Positions 10,986 through 22,850 of a DNA stretch of 64,000 bases are shown here, piece after piece. The notes beneath the pieces are model-generated. The model did not search any database and was not told where the DNA came from. It worked only from the letters and a program-made list of their open reading frames with translations. Numbering within the stretch: position 1 is the stretch's first letter; each line of letters opens with the position of its first letter. A program made the position numbers and the translations under genes. The stretch is from Ovis canadensis (Eukaryota; Chordata; Mammalia; Artiodactyla; Bovidae): positions 79,212,501 through 79,276,500 of the forward strand of contig NC_091245.1 of NCBI RefSeq assembly GCF_042477335.2, written 5' to 3'.

Positions 10986-11649
10986 AAAACTGTGTTTGAG
11001 TGAGAGTTGGTGTGCAGAGGAACTGCTGACACATTTCAGATGTCTTCGTGAGTTCTTATCATGGTGTTGCGGTCACACTGTCCTGTCCAATAACACCTCC
11101 TGGCTCTCAGAATCATTATTCAGCCCTCTTTTTCCAGGCCCTCCTAGTTAAGCTTGTGACACTGTGCTTGAACTCCTATTAATAGGCCTAGTCAGCCCCT
11201 CAGCAGATTGCATCTTAACATCAAACAGTCAGACTCCCCAACAATGACTTCTTGGCGCAATGCCAGTCCTCAAGCATCAAAGCCATGTTCCTTGCAAATC
11301 AGCTCCACATGATGACAAATAAAGGCATCGGGATTCTAAACCAATTATCCCCTGGTGAAAGGCATATTCCTCAAGGGCACACTGGACTTTATTTAAAAAA
11401 CAGTAACATCTCTGGTGCTAGCCCTGAAATATCAACAATGGACAAAACAAGCTGATGAGAGCAATAACAAGAAAGAGGTGTATAGCTCATGTACGGTGCG
11501 TTGCATCATTTTTATTGAGGAATTCAAGAAAAAGCCTCTCTAGGCATACTTTAAAAGCTCTGGCTTCAGCCTCCACCAGTAAAACTATTGGAACCCCATC
11601 TTGCCTGGAACTGAATAATGGAGTAGATTCATGTGCTTTTAAATTTCGA
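10986..11649. other. Gene-free, no recognised feature
   Basis: Several 60-90 codon open frames on both strands, none with a recognisable domain. Confidence 0.4.
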
Positions 11650-11800
11650 TCTTAGCACTGGTGTAAGCTGTGTGATCTTAGGAAAAGCATTCTCTGAGTC
11701 TCAATCTCCGTATCTGTAAAATGAGGGATAGTAAGATCTACCTTAAGTCTGTTTTATGGATACAATAGCACGTCAAGAGCCCAATAATATTAATGCTAAT
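11650..11800 (+). mobile_element. MIR SINE
   Basis: Sense MIR core: 'agctgtgtgatcttagg', then 'ccgtatctgtaaaatgagg'. Confidence 0.7.
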
Positions 11801-11814
11801 TAGAACTACTACAT

Positions 11815-12240
11815 CAAGCATATTCTAAGCATTTTACAAGCAGTATTTTAGTCCTCATATCAACCCTAGGAGGTTTGTTTAGTCACAATACATGACAAAA
11901 TGGAGACTTAGATTAATTACCCAATATCCCAGATAGTGGGGCTTCCCATGTGATGTTAGTGGTAAAGGACCTGCCTGCCAGTGCAGGAGACATAAGAGAC
12001 ACAGATTCTATCCCTGGGTCTGGAAAATTCCCTTGAAGAGGGCATGCAACTCTTGTATTCTTGTCTGGAGTACCCTATAGCCAGAGGAACACGGTGGGCT
12101 ACATTTCAGAGGGTCACAAAGAGTTGGACACAACTGAAGCGATTTAGCAAGCATGCATGCCTTCCAGATAGTGAGAGAGAGAGGGAGAGGATTCAGACTC
12201 AGGCTGGCTGCCTCCTATGACCAAGCTCTTAAACCACCCT
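11815..12240 (-). mobile_element. MIR SINE, split by a Bov-tA
   Basis: Antisense MIR-like pieces at 11815-11938 ('gcattttacaagcagtatttt', 'aaaatggagacttag') and 12164-12240 ('ggattcagactcaggctgg', 'aagctcttaaaccacc') join across the inserted Bov-tA. Confidence 0.65.
11939..12163 (+). mobile_element. Bov-tA SINE, full-length
   Basis: Older subtype ending in a 'gcatgcatgc' tail. Perfect 10-bp target-site duplication 'ccagatagtg' at 11929-11938 and 12164-12173. Confidence 0.95.
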
Positions 12241-12544
12241 AGTGACGCTTCCCTCTGCCAGCCATCAAGGTCCTCCTCTTTGCTGCCTTGTTCCTCTGCT
12301 TCTCCCATGACTCCCCGTGTCTTTCTGTTGACGTCACCAGGACAGGACAGTCATCATCACTGTATTTACCAGATTCATTGGACACTCTTGCCTCGTGAGT
12401 CAAATTCTTATGGTAGATATGCAGCAAAGGACCTCCTTAGGGACCTTCACTGAAATCACTTAGTTTGAAACACAATATTATTCTTGACCCAAACAACACA
12501 GTACTTCCCAATCATTAGCAGCTAAGCCGTTAACTAAGCATATT

Positions 12545-12727
12545 GCCGGTAAAGAATCTGCCTGCAATGTGGGAGATCTGGGTTTGATCCCTGGATTGGG
12601 AAGATCCCCTGGAGAAGGGAACAGCTACCCACTCCAGTATTCTGATCTAGAGAATTCCATGGACTGTACAGTCCATGGGGTCGCAAAGAGTCGGACACGA
12701 CTGAGTGAATTTCACTTTCCTTTTCAC
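12545..12727 (+). mobile_element. Bov-tA SINE, head-truncated
   Basis: Starts at 'ggtaaagaatctgcctgc', so about 25 bp of tRNA head is missing. Tail 'gacacgactgagtgaatttc'. Duplication 'gcatatt' on each side (12538, 12728). Confidence 0.93.
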
Positions 12728-12734
12728 GCATATT

Positions 12735-12850
12735 ACAAAAAAACCGCTGGCTTTGGAGGTTTTGGAAACTTGTATTTGAGCCTCAGATCAGGGATTATGA
12801 GTTGTGTAAATTTAATCAGGCGCTTAATCTCTCTGAGCCTCTTCTATTCT
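12735..12850 (+). mobile_element. Possible MIR fragment
   Basis: 'aatttaatcaggcgcttaatctctctgagcctc' spans a MIR-like core ('cttaatctctctgagcctc'). Diverged. Confidence 0.4.
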
Positions 12851-13556
12851 GAGTTAATATATGTGGCTGGCTATTCTCTTGTTTTTCCTACAAACACATT
12901 TGCCCTCTCCTCTGCTTTCTCTGTGCCCTAAGGATTTGCTGTCTCCTACTAACTACACTGCTAGAGCTCTCTTGCCATCTGGCCTTTGTTTCAGTAGACC
13001 AGAAGGTGGGAAGAAGGATAAAGATTATTCCGCCTTCTCTCACATCTTCCATACTACATCTTTGGCATCAGGTGGGTGACCCCTCTTCTTGGGCTCTTAA
13101 CTTTGCATGGGGCTCTGCTAACATTGTTTTCATCTTTTAGCCCTTAGGTTTTAGGGAAAATAATGGATTTCTCCTCTTGCTAGTCTCTGACTGCTTCAAC
13201 ATCACTTGTTTGCTCTATAACTTATCTACAACCTTTGTGAGCAGTCCCTTCATTAAATTCTTTTCATTGAATCTTCTCAGGAAATTCTGGTTTTTTTTTT
13301 TTTTTTTGCTCCAAACCTGATGGGTACAGTATACAAAAAGATTTGAAAACTATGAAACACTATCTATAAAAAATGTCATCAAATTAGTGGTGTTTATTAT
13401 TATTTAGCCACATTTTCACCATCAACGATATATTCTGAAGTTTGTAAAATTTACCTGATTTATTGAAACATTGTTCCAGCCCAGAAATTAAAAACTGAGA
13501 CTCATATGATCAACATAATCAGGGTTATGTTGATTGAGGTGCACCTGGATCTAATT
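12851..13556. other. Gene-free; poly(T) tract
   Basis: A run of about 19 T near 13291-13308. Otherwise nothing recognised. Confidence 0.4.
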
Positions 13557-13570
13557 TGCTTCCTTTTTAC

Positions 13571-13707
13571 TTTATTTCAATTAAAAAAAAAAAGTTTTGG
13601 CTGCATAGTGCCGCACGTGGGATCTTAGTTCCCTGTCCAGAGATCAAACTTTCATCCTTTGCACTGGCAGGCCAGAGTCTTAAACACTGGATCACCAGGG
13701 AAGTCCC
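13571..13707 (-). mobile_element. CHR-type SINE
   Basis: Antisense: 'gccgcacgtgggatcttag', 'ggatcaccagggaagtccc'. Near-perfect target duplication 'tgcttcctttttac' (13557) and 'tgcttcctctttaac' (13708). Confidence 0.85.
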
Positions 13708-13722
13708 TGCTTCCTCTTTAAC

Positions 13723-14259
13723 AGTTGTCAGAATGAAAAGCTTTCCAATCATAATTAAAGACTCTATCCTCAAGGAGTGGGTGCCTAAAAGTAGAATAAG
13801 TAGGTATTGTTTTTGTACAGATGGAAATATATGTATCTATACACACATATATACATAAATTGGCCTTTTTTAATGCAGCTACTATGGCAACTGCTCCCAA
13901 AGTCAGCTATAACAGTGACTTATTTTATTTCTGCTCTAAGCATCTTATTGGAAACTGGAATTTATAAGCATTATGGAATTTATTTGAACATTAACAATTT
14001 TACATAAAAATGCCAGTCTATTTACATATCCTTGTATAAAATAATGGTTTTTTAAGAGAACACAGTTTTTCTCAATATATTAAAAAAAGTTATGCTTTTT
14101 GCATACATATTTGAACTCTGTTTTTATGCCCTGAGAAGTGAACTTCTGAATGACTCAAGGAAAAACACAATGAATTCTCATTTTTGTTGGTCTCAACAAA
14201 CGTATTTTTAAAGGTTTAATAATTATTTATTACATTCTTTGATCTATTTATGTGAGTAA
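13723..14259. other. Gene-free, AT-rich
   Basis: Short TA/CA-rich patch at 13829-13858. No gene. Confidence 0.4.
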
Positions 14260-14660
14260 GTATATTAGGATTCTTTGGTCACAAGCAACAGAAGTCAATT
14301 TAGGCATATTTAAGTAAAAGGGAATTTTATTGGAAGAATATAAGTGGTAATTCGATTAAGCTTGGGGATCTAGATGGCAAGAAAGAATGGGTGATTTCTT
14401 CAGGGCTCCACCAGCAGAAAGTCTTGACTACAAATGTTTCCTGACCTTGAGTCAGCCTGATCAAGATTCAAATTGCAGAAGAATCAGCCTGGCCTGGCTC
14501 AGGTCCCAGGCACGCTGGTTGGCCAAGGGAGCTGGGTTGGTTGATTGGCAGTCCCCACATGTGGAATGAGTGGGTGGTTTGCCAAAGGGAAAGTGGGGTG
14601 CTAGAATCTGGGGAAGGGGGATGAAACTCTAAGCCAGCAAAAAGAACATCTTCCACCACA
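14260..14660. other. Probable old interspersed repeat, unassigned
   Basis: 'ggtcacaagcaacagaag' and 'aaaagggaattttattgg' resemble the end of a common old mammalian repeat, but I cannot name the family. Confidence 0.35.
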
Positions 14661-14744
14661 AAAATCTTTGGGGCATTTTATGACATATTAAGATATTAGA
14701 TATGGTGTATTTTCTTCCTTAAAATAACTTTCCCTTGGGCACTG

Positions 14745-14995
14745 GAACATTAAGGGTGCTGAAGTTGAACTCCAGTACTTTGCCCACCTGATGCAAAGAG
14801 CTAACTTTTTGGAAAAGACCCTGATGCTGAGAAAGATAGAAAGCATCAGAAGAAAGAGGAAACAGAGGATGAGCTAGTTAGACAGCATCACCAACTCAAT
14901 GAATATGAATTTGAGCAAACTCCAGAAGATGGTGGAGGACAGAGGAGCCTGGCGTGCTACAGCTCATGGAGTTGCAAAAAGTCAGACACAGCTTA
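14745..14995 (+). mobile_element. BovB LINE 3' end, decayed
   Basis: Sense BovB from 'gggtgctgaagttgaactcc' to 'aaaaagtcagacacagc'. More diverged than the other copies, with several indels. Confidence 0.85.
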
Positions 14996-15689
14996 GCTCC
15001 TGAACTACAATAATGACATTAAGAATATGACATGGACCTAGAGTTGAAAGGAGACCACAGAGGTGGTTCTTGAAATTCTCGAAGAAACTACAGTTTCTTT
15101 AATGGGTCTGCCTTCCTGAGGAGTGTGCAGTAGGAATCTCTTTTCCGGTACCTTCCTCAGTGACTCAGCTAACACATCTTCAATAAGGGGTAGCAAAGGT
15201 TTCCTGGTCACAGTGAAAACAAAATAACATTGACAGTAGCAAAGATTTGTTTTGCATTTCAGGAGCTTTTCAGTTGACAAAACAAATAGGGGAGAAGTCT
15301 TTAGAAAATTGTCATAAACTTTAGGGTAAATGTGCTATGCAGACCCATGCTTTTTCAAATCCACCTCTTTTCCATGAAATTCTGGAATGAATATAAAATA
15401 TTTGCTGATGAGGGCACAGATAGTGTCCACATTATTTGGGGCCATCTTCTGTGCCAAATAAGCCTTTGATACATGATTTTGAAATAAATGAAGCAATGAC
15501 TCAATGAATATACCTATTATTAATAAAAGATCTCATGATTAACCATTGTAGAAAATTTCTTTAAAAATGAACAGCTTTTATTTTGAGAGTATACAGAACT
15601 TCTGAAAACTTTGGAGAAAAATAAAATATATTTCAACTATTTCCTCTTTTCAATTTAGATTGATCAGTTTCAACTATTTCTAAGGTGCT
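14996..15689. other. Gene-free, no recognised feature
   Basis: An 80-codon minus frame (15038-15280) has no recognisable domain. Confidence 0.4.
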
Positions 15690-15882
15690 ATATAATTTAC
15701 TTATTTGTTATGGTTGTCATCTGTCTCCCCTTCTTAGAAGGTGAAATGCCCAGGGATGGATATCTTTGTCTGATTCATTTACTGCTGGACTTCTAATATT
15801 CAATAAATATTTTTTAATGAATTAATAGTACATAATTTGCTGATTATATTGATGGTTAATTTGATGTTTCCTCTATTAGAAT

Positions 15883-16100
15883 GAGGCTTCCAAGGTGACA
15901 CTAGTGGTAAAGAATCCACTTGCCAGTGAAGGAGACATAGGAGACTGTGGTTTGATCTCTGGGTCAGAAAGATCTCCTGGAGGAAAGCATGGTTACCCAC
16001 TGTAGTATTTTTGCCTGGAGAATCCCATGGACAGAGGAGCCTGGCAGACTATAGTCCATAGGGTTGCAAAGAATAGGACACGACTGAAGTGACCATGCAC
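15883..16100 (+). mobile_element. Bov-tA SINE, full-length
   Basis: Diverged at the B-box ('tttgatctctggg'). Target duplication 'ctattagaat'/'ctactagaat' at 15873 and 16101. Confidence 0.93.
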
Positions 16101-16182
16101 CTACTAGAATATAATCTCCACAAGGGCAAGAATCTTTTTCTACTTTATTAGTGATGTGTATCCCCAGTACCTTGGACTGGAC

Positions 16183-16315
16183 TTTTTTTTTTTCTCTCTT
16201 TTTTGGCCATGCCTTGTGGCTTGCAGGACCTTAATTCCCTGACCAGGGATTGAACCCAGACCCAAGACAGTGAAAGCACTGCATCCTAACAACTGGACTG
16301 CCAGGAAATCCTCAG
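16183..16315 (-). mobile_element. CHR-type SINE
   Basis: Antisense, poly(T) first, then 'ttggccatgccttgtggc' and 'ggactgccaggaaatcc'. Lies within the L2 3' end. Confidence 0.85.
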
Positions 16316-16399
16316 ACATGGTGCACTTTTAGTCTTCAGTAAATATTTGATGAATGGATGAATGAATGAATACAATATTTTAATAAAAGTCATCCTATT

Positions 16400-16537
16400 T
16401 CTAGTGTTAGTTGCTCAGTCATGTCTGACTCTTTGGGACTCCAGAGACTATGGCCCACCAGGCTCCTCTGTCCATGGAATTCTCCAGGCAAGAATATTGG
16501 AGTGGGTAGCCATTCCCTTTTCCAGGGGATCTTCACA
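16400..16537 (-). mobile_element. Bov-tA SINE, head missing
   Basis: Antisense tail and body only, ending at 'ttttccaggggatcttc'. The tRNA-derived head is absent. Confidence 0.88.
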
Positions 16538-16599
16538 CCACCCTTCAATTATAGAAACATTTTTAGAAGTTATTTAGAATGCTGCTAAATTGAAGCTTT

Positions 16600-16990
16600 A
16601 ACATAATATTTCCTTACTGGAGATAGGTTTTTAGAAAAAAAATAAGATAATTGACATATAACACTTTGTAAGTTTAAGTGTACAGTGTGTTGGCTTGGTC
16701 CATTTGTATACTACAACATGCTTGCTTACCACAGTAGTGTTAGCTAACACTTTTATCACGTCACATAATTATCATTTCTTTTTTTTGTGGTGAGAACATT
16801 TAAGATCTAGTCTCTTAGCAACTCTGAGGTTTATAATACAGTATTGCTAACTATGCTGCGATTAGGTTTCCAAGACTTTCATCTTCATGTTGCCAGTTTG
16901 TATTCTTTAACAACAACTTCTCAATTCCCCCACACACCAGGTCCTGGTAACCATCATCTACTCTTCATGTCTACAAGTTCAGGTAAAGAT
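16600..16990 (-). mobile_element. Old L1 3' UTR
   Basis: Antisense: 'aattgacatataacactttg', 'gtggtgagaacatttaagatc', 'ccaggtcctggtaacc'. Same 3' UTR type as 7475-8300. Confidence 0.75.
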
Positions 16991-17889
16991 GACCTTTAAA
17001 AAGATGGGACACACAGTTTTGAGGGCATTAATCCACTGTGTCCCCCTTTGCCTGACAAGGCAATAGAACTATTCTCTTCTATCCTCTTACTATTCTAAAC
17101 TATTCTATTTACTCCCCCAAAGAATATCTACTATATGGCCACATTCTCTACTATTTGCAGGATTTTCACAAGATTTGAGCTATGTTAGAACCTATTCCCA
17201 CCCCTAATTCCAAGAACAATTCCAAGAGGCTGGCTGACCTTACCTTCTCAAGTTGATAGTTCAAAAAGTTATTTATAATATTTAATAAAACTTTAAAGGT
17301 TTCCTCTAAAACTGAACTTTATTATAGTACCTGCTTAAGCTTAATCCTTATTAAAAATTAAAGTCACTGGTGCTCACATTCCAAGATCAGTTAATGCTGA
17401 GGATTATACATTTATTTGGCTGAGGAAAATACAGAAGGTATTAAAGAGTCAGAACAAAGAAAATCATTCTCCACCAACTAGTTTCTTTTTCTGTCTCCAT
17501 AGGCAAAAATACCTCCTAAGTATTATTTGGGACCTTGCTTCTTATATAATTAACAAAAGGCTGGTTGTTGGGCTCTTCCTACGTTGCCCAGAATATCTAA
17601 CACCAGTGTTAAAATTGGGAATAATTTTCTCTTTTGCAAAATATCTACTTCAGAGGAAAAAAGAAAGGAATATTATCAGATTTTTTATTATAGCTGTAGT
17701 CATTTTATAAGCAAGAAATCCAAAATAAAGCTTTTTTAAATGTTACCTAATTATAAGAACATTATATACCTTTGTGAACAAATTCTAGTATTGAAAAAAC
17801 TGACAGATCTTGTTTGAAACACACTTGTATTGTCTCAGTGTATATATGATTATGTGATACGGTTTAGAGGTTTTATTCACTTGCACAGC
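16991..17889. other. Gene-free, AT-rich
   Basis: Nothing recognised. Confidence 0.4.
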
Positions 17890-18497
17890 TAGCAGCTTAT
17901 TGACACCTTCTGTGTGCCAGGGTTTGTGCCAGAGAGACCACAATAAATAGCGTGAGAAAGTTTCTCACTTCAAAGAGATTACAATCTAGTGGGAATATCC
18001 ATTATGCAAAATTACTACACAAAGATTCAATCAATTGTGACTTAATATATGCTAAAAATGAAAATACAAGTGAAATGCTAACATGTAACATGGGGTCTTG
18101 ATCCAGTCAAGAAGGTCAAGGAAGATGTCCCGAGATGAGATGCTCCCAAAGGATAAGAAGGAGTTAGCCTGGTGCAGAGAAATGGGGGGTTGGGGGGAGA
18201 TGGTGGCAGATTGGAAAGAATATTTCTTGCAACAAAAACAGTGTTTGTGAAGGCCTTGAGGTATGTAGGAGCAGACACATTTCCAGAAGCAAAGAAGTGC
18301 AGTATGACTGAGGAATAAAAAGTAGGGAGAAAACACAGAAATGGAGAGGTTGGCAAAGGGCCTTGGAAGCCTTGTTTAATATTTGGACTTCATTCTAAGG
18401 AAAAGAAGAAGCCTTTGAAGGATTTGTTTTTAAAACACAATTACATTTCCAAAAATTCCTTCTGTTGGAGGATTGACACTGCCCAACTTTAAGACTT

Positions 18498-18722
18498 ACT
18501 TCCCTGGTGGCTCAGCAGTAAAGAATCTGCCTGCAATGCAGAAGATGCAGGTTCGATCCCTGGGTTGGGAAGAGCCCCTGGAGGAAGAAATGGCAACTCA
18601 CGCCAGTGTCCTTGCCTGGAGAATCCCATGGGCAGGGACAGAGGAGCCTGGCAGGTTAAAGTCCATGGAGTTGCAAAAGAGTCAGAAACCACTTAGTGAC
18701 TAAACAACAACAACAGCAACAA
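18498..18722 (+). mobile_element. Bov-tA SINE, full-length
   Basis: Head 'cttccctggtggctcagc', tail ending (CAA)n. A small 'gggacagag' expansion lies in the body. Confidence 0.94.
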
Positions 18723-19212
18723 TATAAAGTTATAGTAATCAAGATAGTGCGGTATTGGCAACAGAATAGACAAATAGATCAATGGAACAGAAATGGGCCC
18801 ACATAAATACAGCCAACTGATACTTGACAAAATAGTAAAGGTAACACCATGGAGCAAAGACAGTCTTTTTAACAAATGCTGCTGGAACAACTGGACATCC
18901 ACATGCAAAGCAATGAATCAAGACACAGACCTCACTCCCTTCACAGCAATTAACTTGAAATAGATCATAGACATAAACTTTAAGTTCAAAACTATAAAAC
19001 TCTTAGAAGGTAACATGGAGAAAATCTAGGTGATTTTTTAGATACAAAGACTTTTTTAGACACAACACCAAAGGCAAGAGAAAACATTGATAAACTAGAC
19101 TTCATTAAAATGAAAGCTTCTTGACACTGTCAAGGAAATGAGGAGATAAGCCACAGACTAGGAAAAAATATTTCAAAAGACAATTCTAATAAAGGACAAT
19201 TATCCAAAATAT

Positions 19213-19410
19213 GGGCTTCCCTTGTGGCTTAGCTGGTAAAGAATCTGCCTGCAATGTGAGAGACTTGGGTTGGATCCCTGGGTTGGGAAGATCCCCTGGA
19301 GAACCGAAAGGCTACCCACTCCAGTGTTCTGGCCTGGAGAATTCCAGGGACTCTATAGTCCATGGAGTCTCAAAGAGTTGGACACGACTGAGCAATTTTC
19401 ACTTCATTTC
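19213..19410 (+). mobile_element. Bov-tA SINE, full-length
   Basis: Target duplication 'atccaaaatat'/'atccaaatat' (19202, 19411). One of the best preserved copies here. Confidence 0.95.
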
Positions 19411-20102
19411 ATCCAAATATACAGAGAACTCTTAAAATTCAGTGATACGAAAGTGAACAACTCACCTAAAAAATAGGTCTGGGTCAAAGACCTGAACAGA
19501 TATCTCACCAGAAAAGACATACAGATGGCAAGTAAGCACGTGAAAAGATATTTAACATCATTTATCATTAGGGAATTATAAATCAAAACAACAGTGAGAT
19601 ACTTCTGTACATCTATTAGAATGACCAAAATCCAAAACACTGATAGCATCAAATGTTGATGAGAGTATGAGGCAATAGGAACTCTCATTCATTGCTGGTG
19701 AGAATGCAAAAACAATTTGGTAGTTTCTGACAAAACTAAACTTACTTTTACCATGTAATCCAAAAATTGTGCTCCTTGGTACTTATCCAAATGAACTGTC
19801 ATGTCCACATAAAAATATGCACATAGATATCTGTAGGAGATTTATTTATAATTGTCAAAAATTTGGAAGCAACCAGAATGTCCCTAAATTGGTGAATGGA
19901 TAAATTACTGGTATATCCAAACAACGGATATTATTCAGCACTAAAAATACATGAGCAATCAAACCCTTAAAAGTAAAGGAAGAATCTCAAACTCATATTA
20001 CTAAGTCAAAGAGGCCAATCTGAAAGGCTACACACTGTATGATCTCAAATTTATGACATTCTGGAGAAGGCAAAATTATGAAGACAGTTAAAAAAACTAG
20101 TG

Positions 20103-20415
20103 GAGGGTTTCCCTGGTACCTCAGCGGTAAAGAATCTGGCTGCCAATGGAGGAGACACGCGTTCAATCCCTGATCTGGGAAGATCCCACGTGCCATGGAG
20201 CAACAAAGCCTGTGCACCAAACTACTGAACCAGTGCTCTAGAGCCCACTGAATCCTGCTGCCCTGGAGCCCACACTCTGCTAAAAGAGAAGCCACAGCAA
20301 TGAGAAGCCCATGCAGTACAACGAACAGCAGCCCCCAGCTTGCTGCAACGAGAGAAAGCTCACACACAGCAACGAAAACCCAGCACAGCCAAAATAAATA
20401 AATAAAATGACTTAA
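20103..20415 (+). mobile_element. CHR-1-type SINE, full-length
   Basis: Long CHR form (about 310 bp): tRNA-like head 'tttccctggtacctcagc', the 'agagaagccacagcaatgag' body and 'cacagccaaaataaataa' tail. Confidence 0.88.
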
Positions 20416-20520
20416 AAAAAAATAAAGACTAATGATTATCAGGGGTTAGTAGGAAGGGGGTGATGAACAGGAGGAATACAGAGGACTTGTACAGCAGTGA
20501 AACTATCCTATATGATATAT

Positions 20521-20750
20521 GCGTGTGTGCATGCGTGCTATCATTTCAGTAGTGTTTGACTCTTTGCAAACCTATGGGCTATAATCTGCCAGGCTCCTCT
20601 CTCCATAGGATTCTTTGGCCAAGAGTATTGCAGTGTGTTGCCGTGCCCTCCTCCAGAGGATCTTCCTGACCTAGAGATCGAACCCACCTTTCTTATCTCC
20701 TGCTTTGGCAGGCGGGTTCTCTACCACTAGCTCCACCTGGGAAGCCCATG
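20521..20750 (-). mobile_element. Bov-tA SINE, full-length
   Basis: Antisense with a 'gtgtgtgcatgcgtgc' tail and head ending 'cacctgggaagccc'. Confidence 0.93.
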
Positions 20751-21597
20751 TGATACTATAATTGTGGATATATCTTTATATATAGTTGTCAATACCAGAG
20801 AAAGTACAACACCAAGAGTGAATCTTAATGTAAACTATGGACTTGGGTGATGATGATATGTCAATATTGGTTCATCAATTGTAAAAGATTTTATTCTGGT
20901 GTGAGATGTTGATAGTGAGGGAGGTTGTACGTGTGTAAGAATGAGGGGTGTATGGAAACTCCTTGCACCACCCACTCAATTTTGCTGTGACTGCTCTAAA
21001 ATAATAAAAATTTTTTAAATAGGAAAGTGAAATTGTCAAGTAAAACAAAAAAAAAAATAGGCTCTGTCTGGGTCTTCAGTGGAGACTGAACTGGAGATGA
21101 GCAAGAGTGGAAGCTGAAGAAGCGTGATGTGATGCAGCAAAAGGTGATGACAGCTCGACGCAGGGGCGACACTGGAGCAAGAGAGAAGTGGATGGCTCAA
21201 GATGTGTTTTGCTGATGGGATGCCAAAACTCGCTGAGGGATTGGACCTGATGGAAAAGGAAATGAAAAACCAAGGATGACACTGGCTAGCTAGTGGTATT
21301 ATTTATTGAGAACTGGAGGATGGGAGGGAGTTGGGGGTGGCTGTGGAACTCAGGGGGTTTTTGAAGGAAAAGGCAAACTAAGTTCCACTTTAGTTATGTT
21401 GAGTCTGAGATATTCAGTTGGAGGCACTAAGCAGGTTATCTTTGCTTGTTTTTACTTTGCGGCAACAGAAGTTTCACTCACTAATGGCAGTTTCTCAAAA
21501 ATGACCTTTCCTGATTTGGATTTTTAACTTCTCATTTGCATAACTGACGGGCCCATTTTGCTGGGTTTTCAAGAATAAAAGAAAAAGCTGACTCATA

Positions 21598-21648
21598 TAT
21601 TTGTTGTTGTTCAGTCGCTAAGTCTAGTCCAACTCTGCGACTCACAAA
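21598..21648 (-). mobile_element. BovB/Bov-tA tail scrap
   Basis: Only the last 50 bp of the shared tail ('gttgttgttcagtcgctaag', 'ccaactctgcgac'). Too short to say which element left it. Confidence 0.65.
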
Positions 21649-22477
21649 ACACTCCAGAAAATTGCTTGCAGTTTTGAAATGAGTTTTTCCCGCTCTGTTT
21701 CCATTTCTGCAGAGGTTTCAGTGATCTGAAGCCAAGTTTCAGACAGCTCAGGACTTAGTAGTTTCTGCAAGAAGCTAATCTCTCTCAGTGTGGGTGCATG
21801 AGAACACAAGCTCAGCTGGGGATATGGAGTCACACACTGATGACAAGACTTACTGTGCTAGACTGTATGTGCTTGTTTATTTCTCAGTTGTCCCCACTGG
21901 ACTGTGAGTATGCTATTGCCAGGGATTTGATATCCTTAGCATTAGCATATATACACAAATATTGGATATTTGTGTATTCAGTTAGCATATAGGCCAACTT
22001 TGAGCCACTGGGTTTTTCATTTACAGATTCAAGGCTGTATTACCTGAAGTCATATCAGTGGTTAAAAACTATAACCAAGCAACCCATTTTGTTTGTTTTA
22101 AATTTTTTAAATTATAAAAGTATAACACATTTACAGGAGATTCAGAAAGTACAGAACAAAGTTACAAAAGTTCCACTATATAATCTGTTGCTTTTTATGT
22201 GCAAAAAACAACTAGTTAAGACCGATTTCTTTCACTGGATTGACTAAATTTAGTAATTTAGTAGTAATTTAGCAGAAACACTTTCTTACAAGGGTGATAC
22301 CAGGTCAGGTCAATGTTAGGTGCTGTTAAAGGTTTAGAGGTTCTGATGCTTTTTTTTTTGGCTTTTTATGAGACTTGTTTTCTTTTTTTCAAATCAGAAT
22401 GTGCTCACTTTCTAAAAAAAAAAAAAGCTTGTTTGGTGTTTAAGGAGAAATGTCACTATTTTTCTGTGATTTTTTTT
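21649..22477. other. Gene-free; possible L2 scrap
   Basis: 'ccccactggactgtgagtatgc' at about 21892 looks like sense L2. Otherwise nothing recognised. Confidence 0.4.
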
Positions 22478-22850
22478 GTTCATTCGTTCAATAAAATTAT
22501 GAGTGACTGCTGTCTCTGAAACTATTCTGGGCCCATTAACAAAAAATTTCACTTTTAGAGTTTACACTCTGGTAGGAGGAGACATGCAAATCACGTGTAG
22601 GGTGTTAATTGAAATAATATAAAGAAAAAATGCAACACACCCTTTAGGCTTAAAAAGAAAAAATAAGTAGGTTTAAGAAGATGAAGTGTAGAGAAGATTG
22701 TGCTTTTGTAGATAGAGGACAGTCTGACTTCTCTGAGGAAACAACGTTTGATCTAAGATCTGAATGAAGTGAGGACAGGAGCTGTTTGAGGATAGTAAGA
22801 ACATTCCAGGCAGAACAGCAAGTGCAAAAGTCAAGGGTTGAGGGATTGGC
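22478..22850 (-). mobile_element. L2 LINE fragment
   Basis: Antisense: 'tcgttcaataaaattatgag', 'gtttacactctggtagg', 'gatctgaatgaagtgagg', 'cattccaggcagaacagc'. Confidence 0.7.

Larger units (their letters stand above)
15690..16380 (+). mobile_element. L2 LINE 3' ends, split by two SINEs
   Basis: Sense L2 signatures occur twice: 'ctccccttcttagaaggtg' to 'caataaatattttttaatg' (15727-15830), and 'aatctccacaagggcaag' to 'gtaaatatttgatgaatggatg' (16106-16362). A Bov-tA and a CHR SINE interrupt the second. Confidence 0.75.
18468..21050 (+). mobile_element. L1 3' half, split by four SINEs
   Basis: Sense L1, end of ORF2 into the 3' UTR: 'ggcaacagaatagacaaatag', 'accatggagcaaagacagtc', 'tgctggtgagaatgcaaaaac', 'acacactgtatgatctc', then an A-rich tail near 21040. 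Many stops; dead. SINEs sit at 18498, 19213, 20103 and 20521. Confidence 0.85.
17890..21440 (-). mobile_element. L2 LINE, split by a nested L1/SINE stack
   Basis: Antisense L2 at 17890-18467 ('cttattgacaccttctgtgtgcc', 'atttggacttcattctaagg', 'gaagcctttgaaggatttg') resumes at about 21060 ('aagagtggaagctgaag', 'ttgctgatgggatgcc', 'gagtctgagatattcagttgg'). The two parts are collinear in the L2 consensus as I recall it. Everything between came in later. Confidence 0.7.

Noticed and set aside
18500..18570. tRNA gene-like A and B boxes (also at other SINE heads)
   Set aside because: These are the tRNA-derived promoters of Bov-tA/CHR SINEs. No complete cloverleaf is present.
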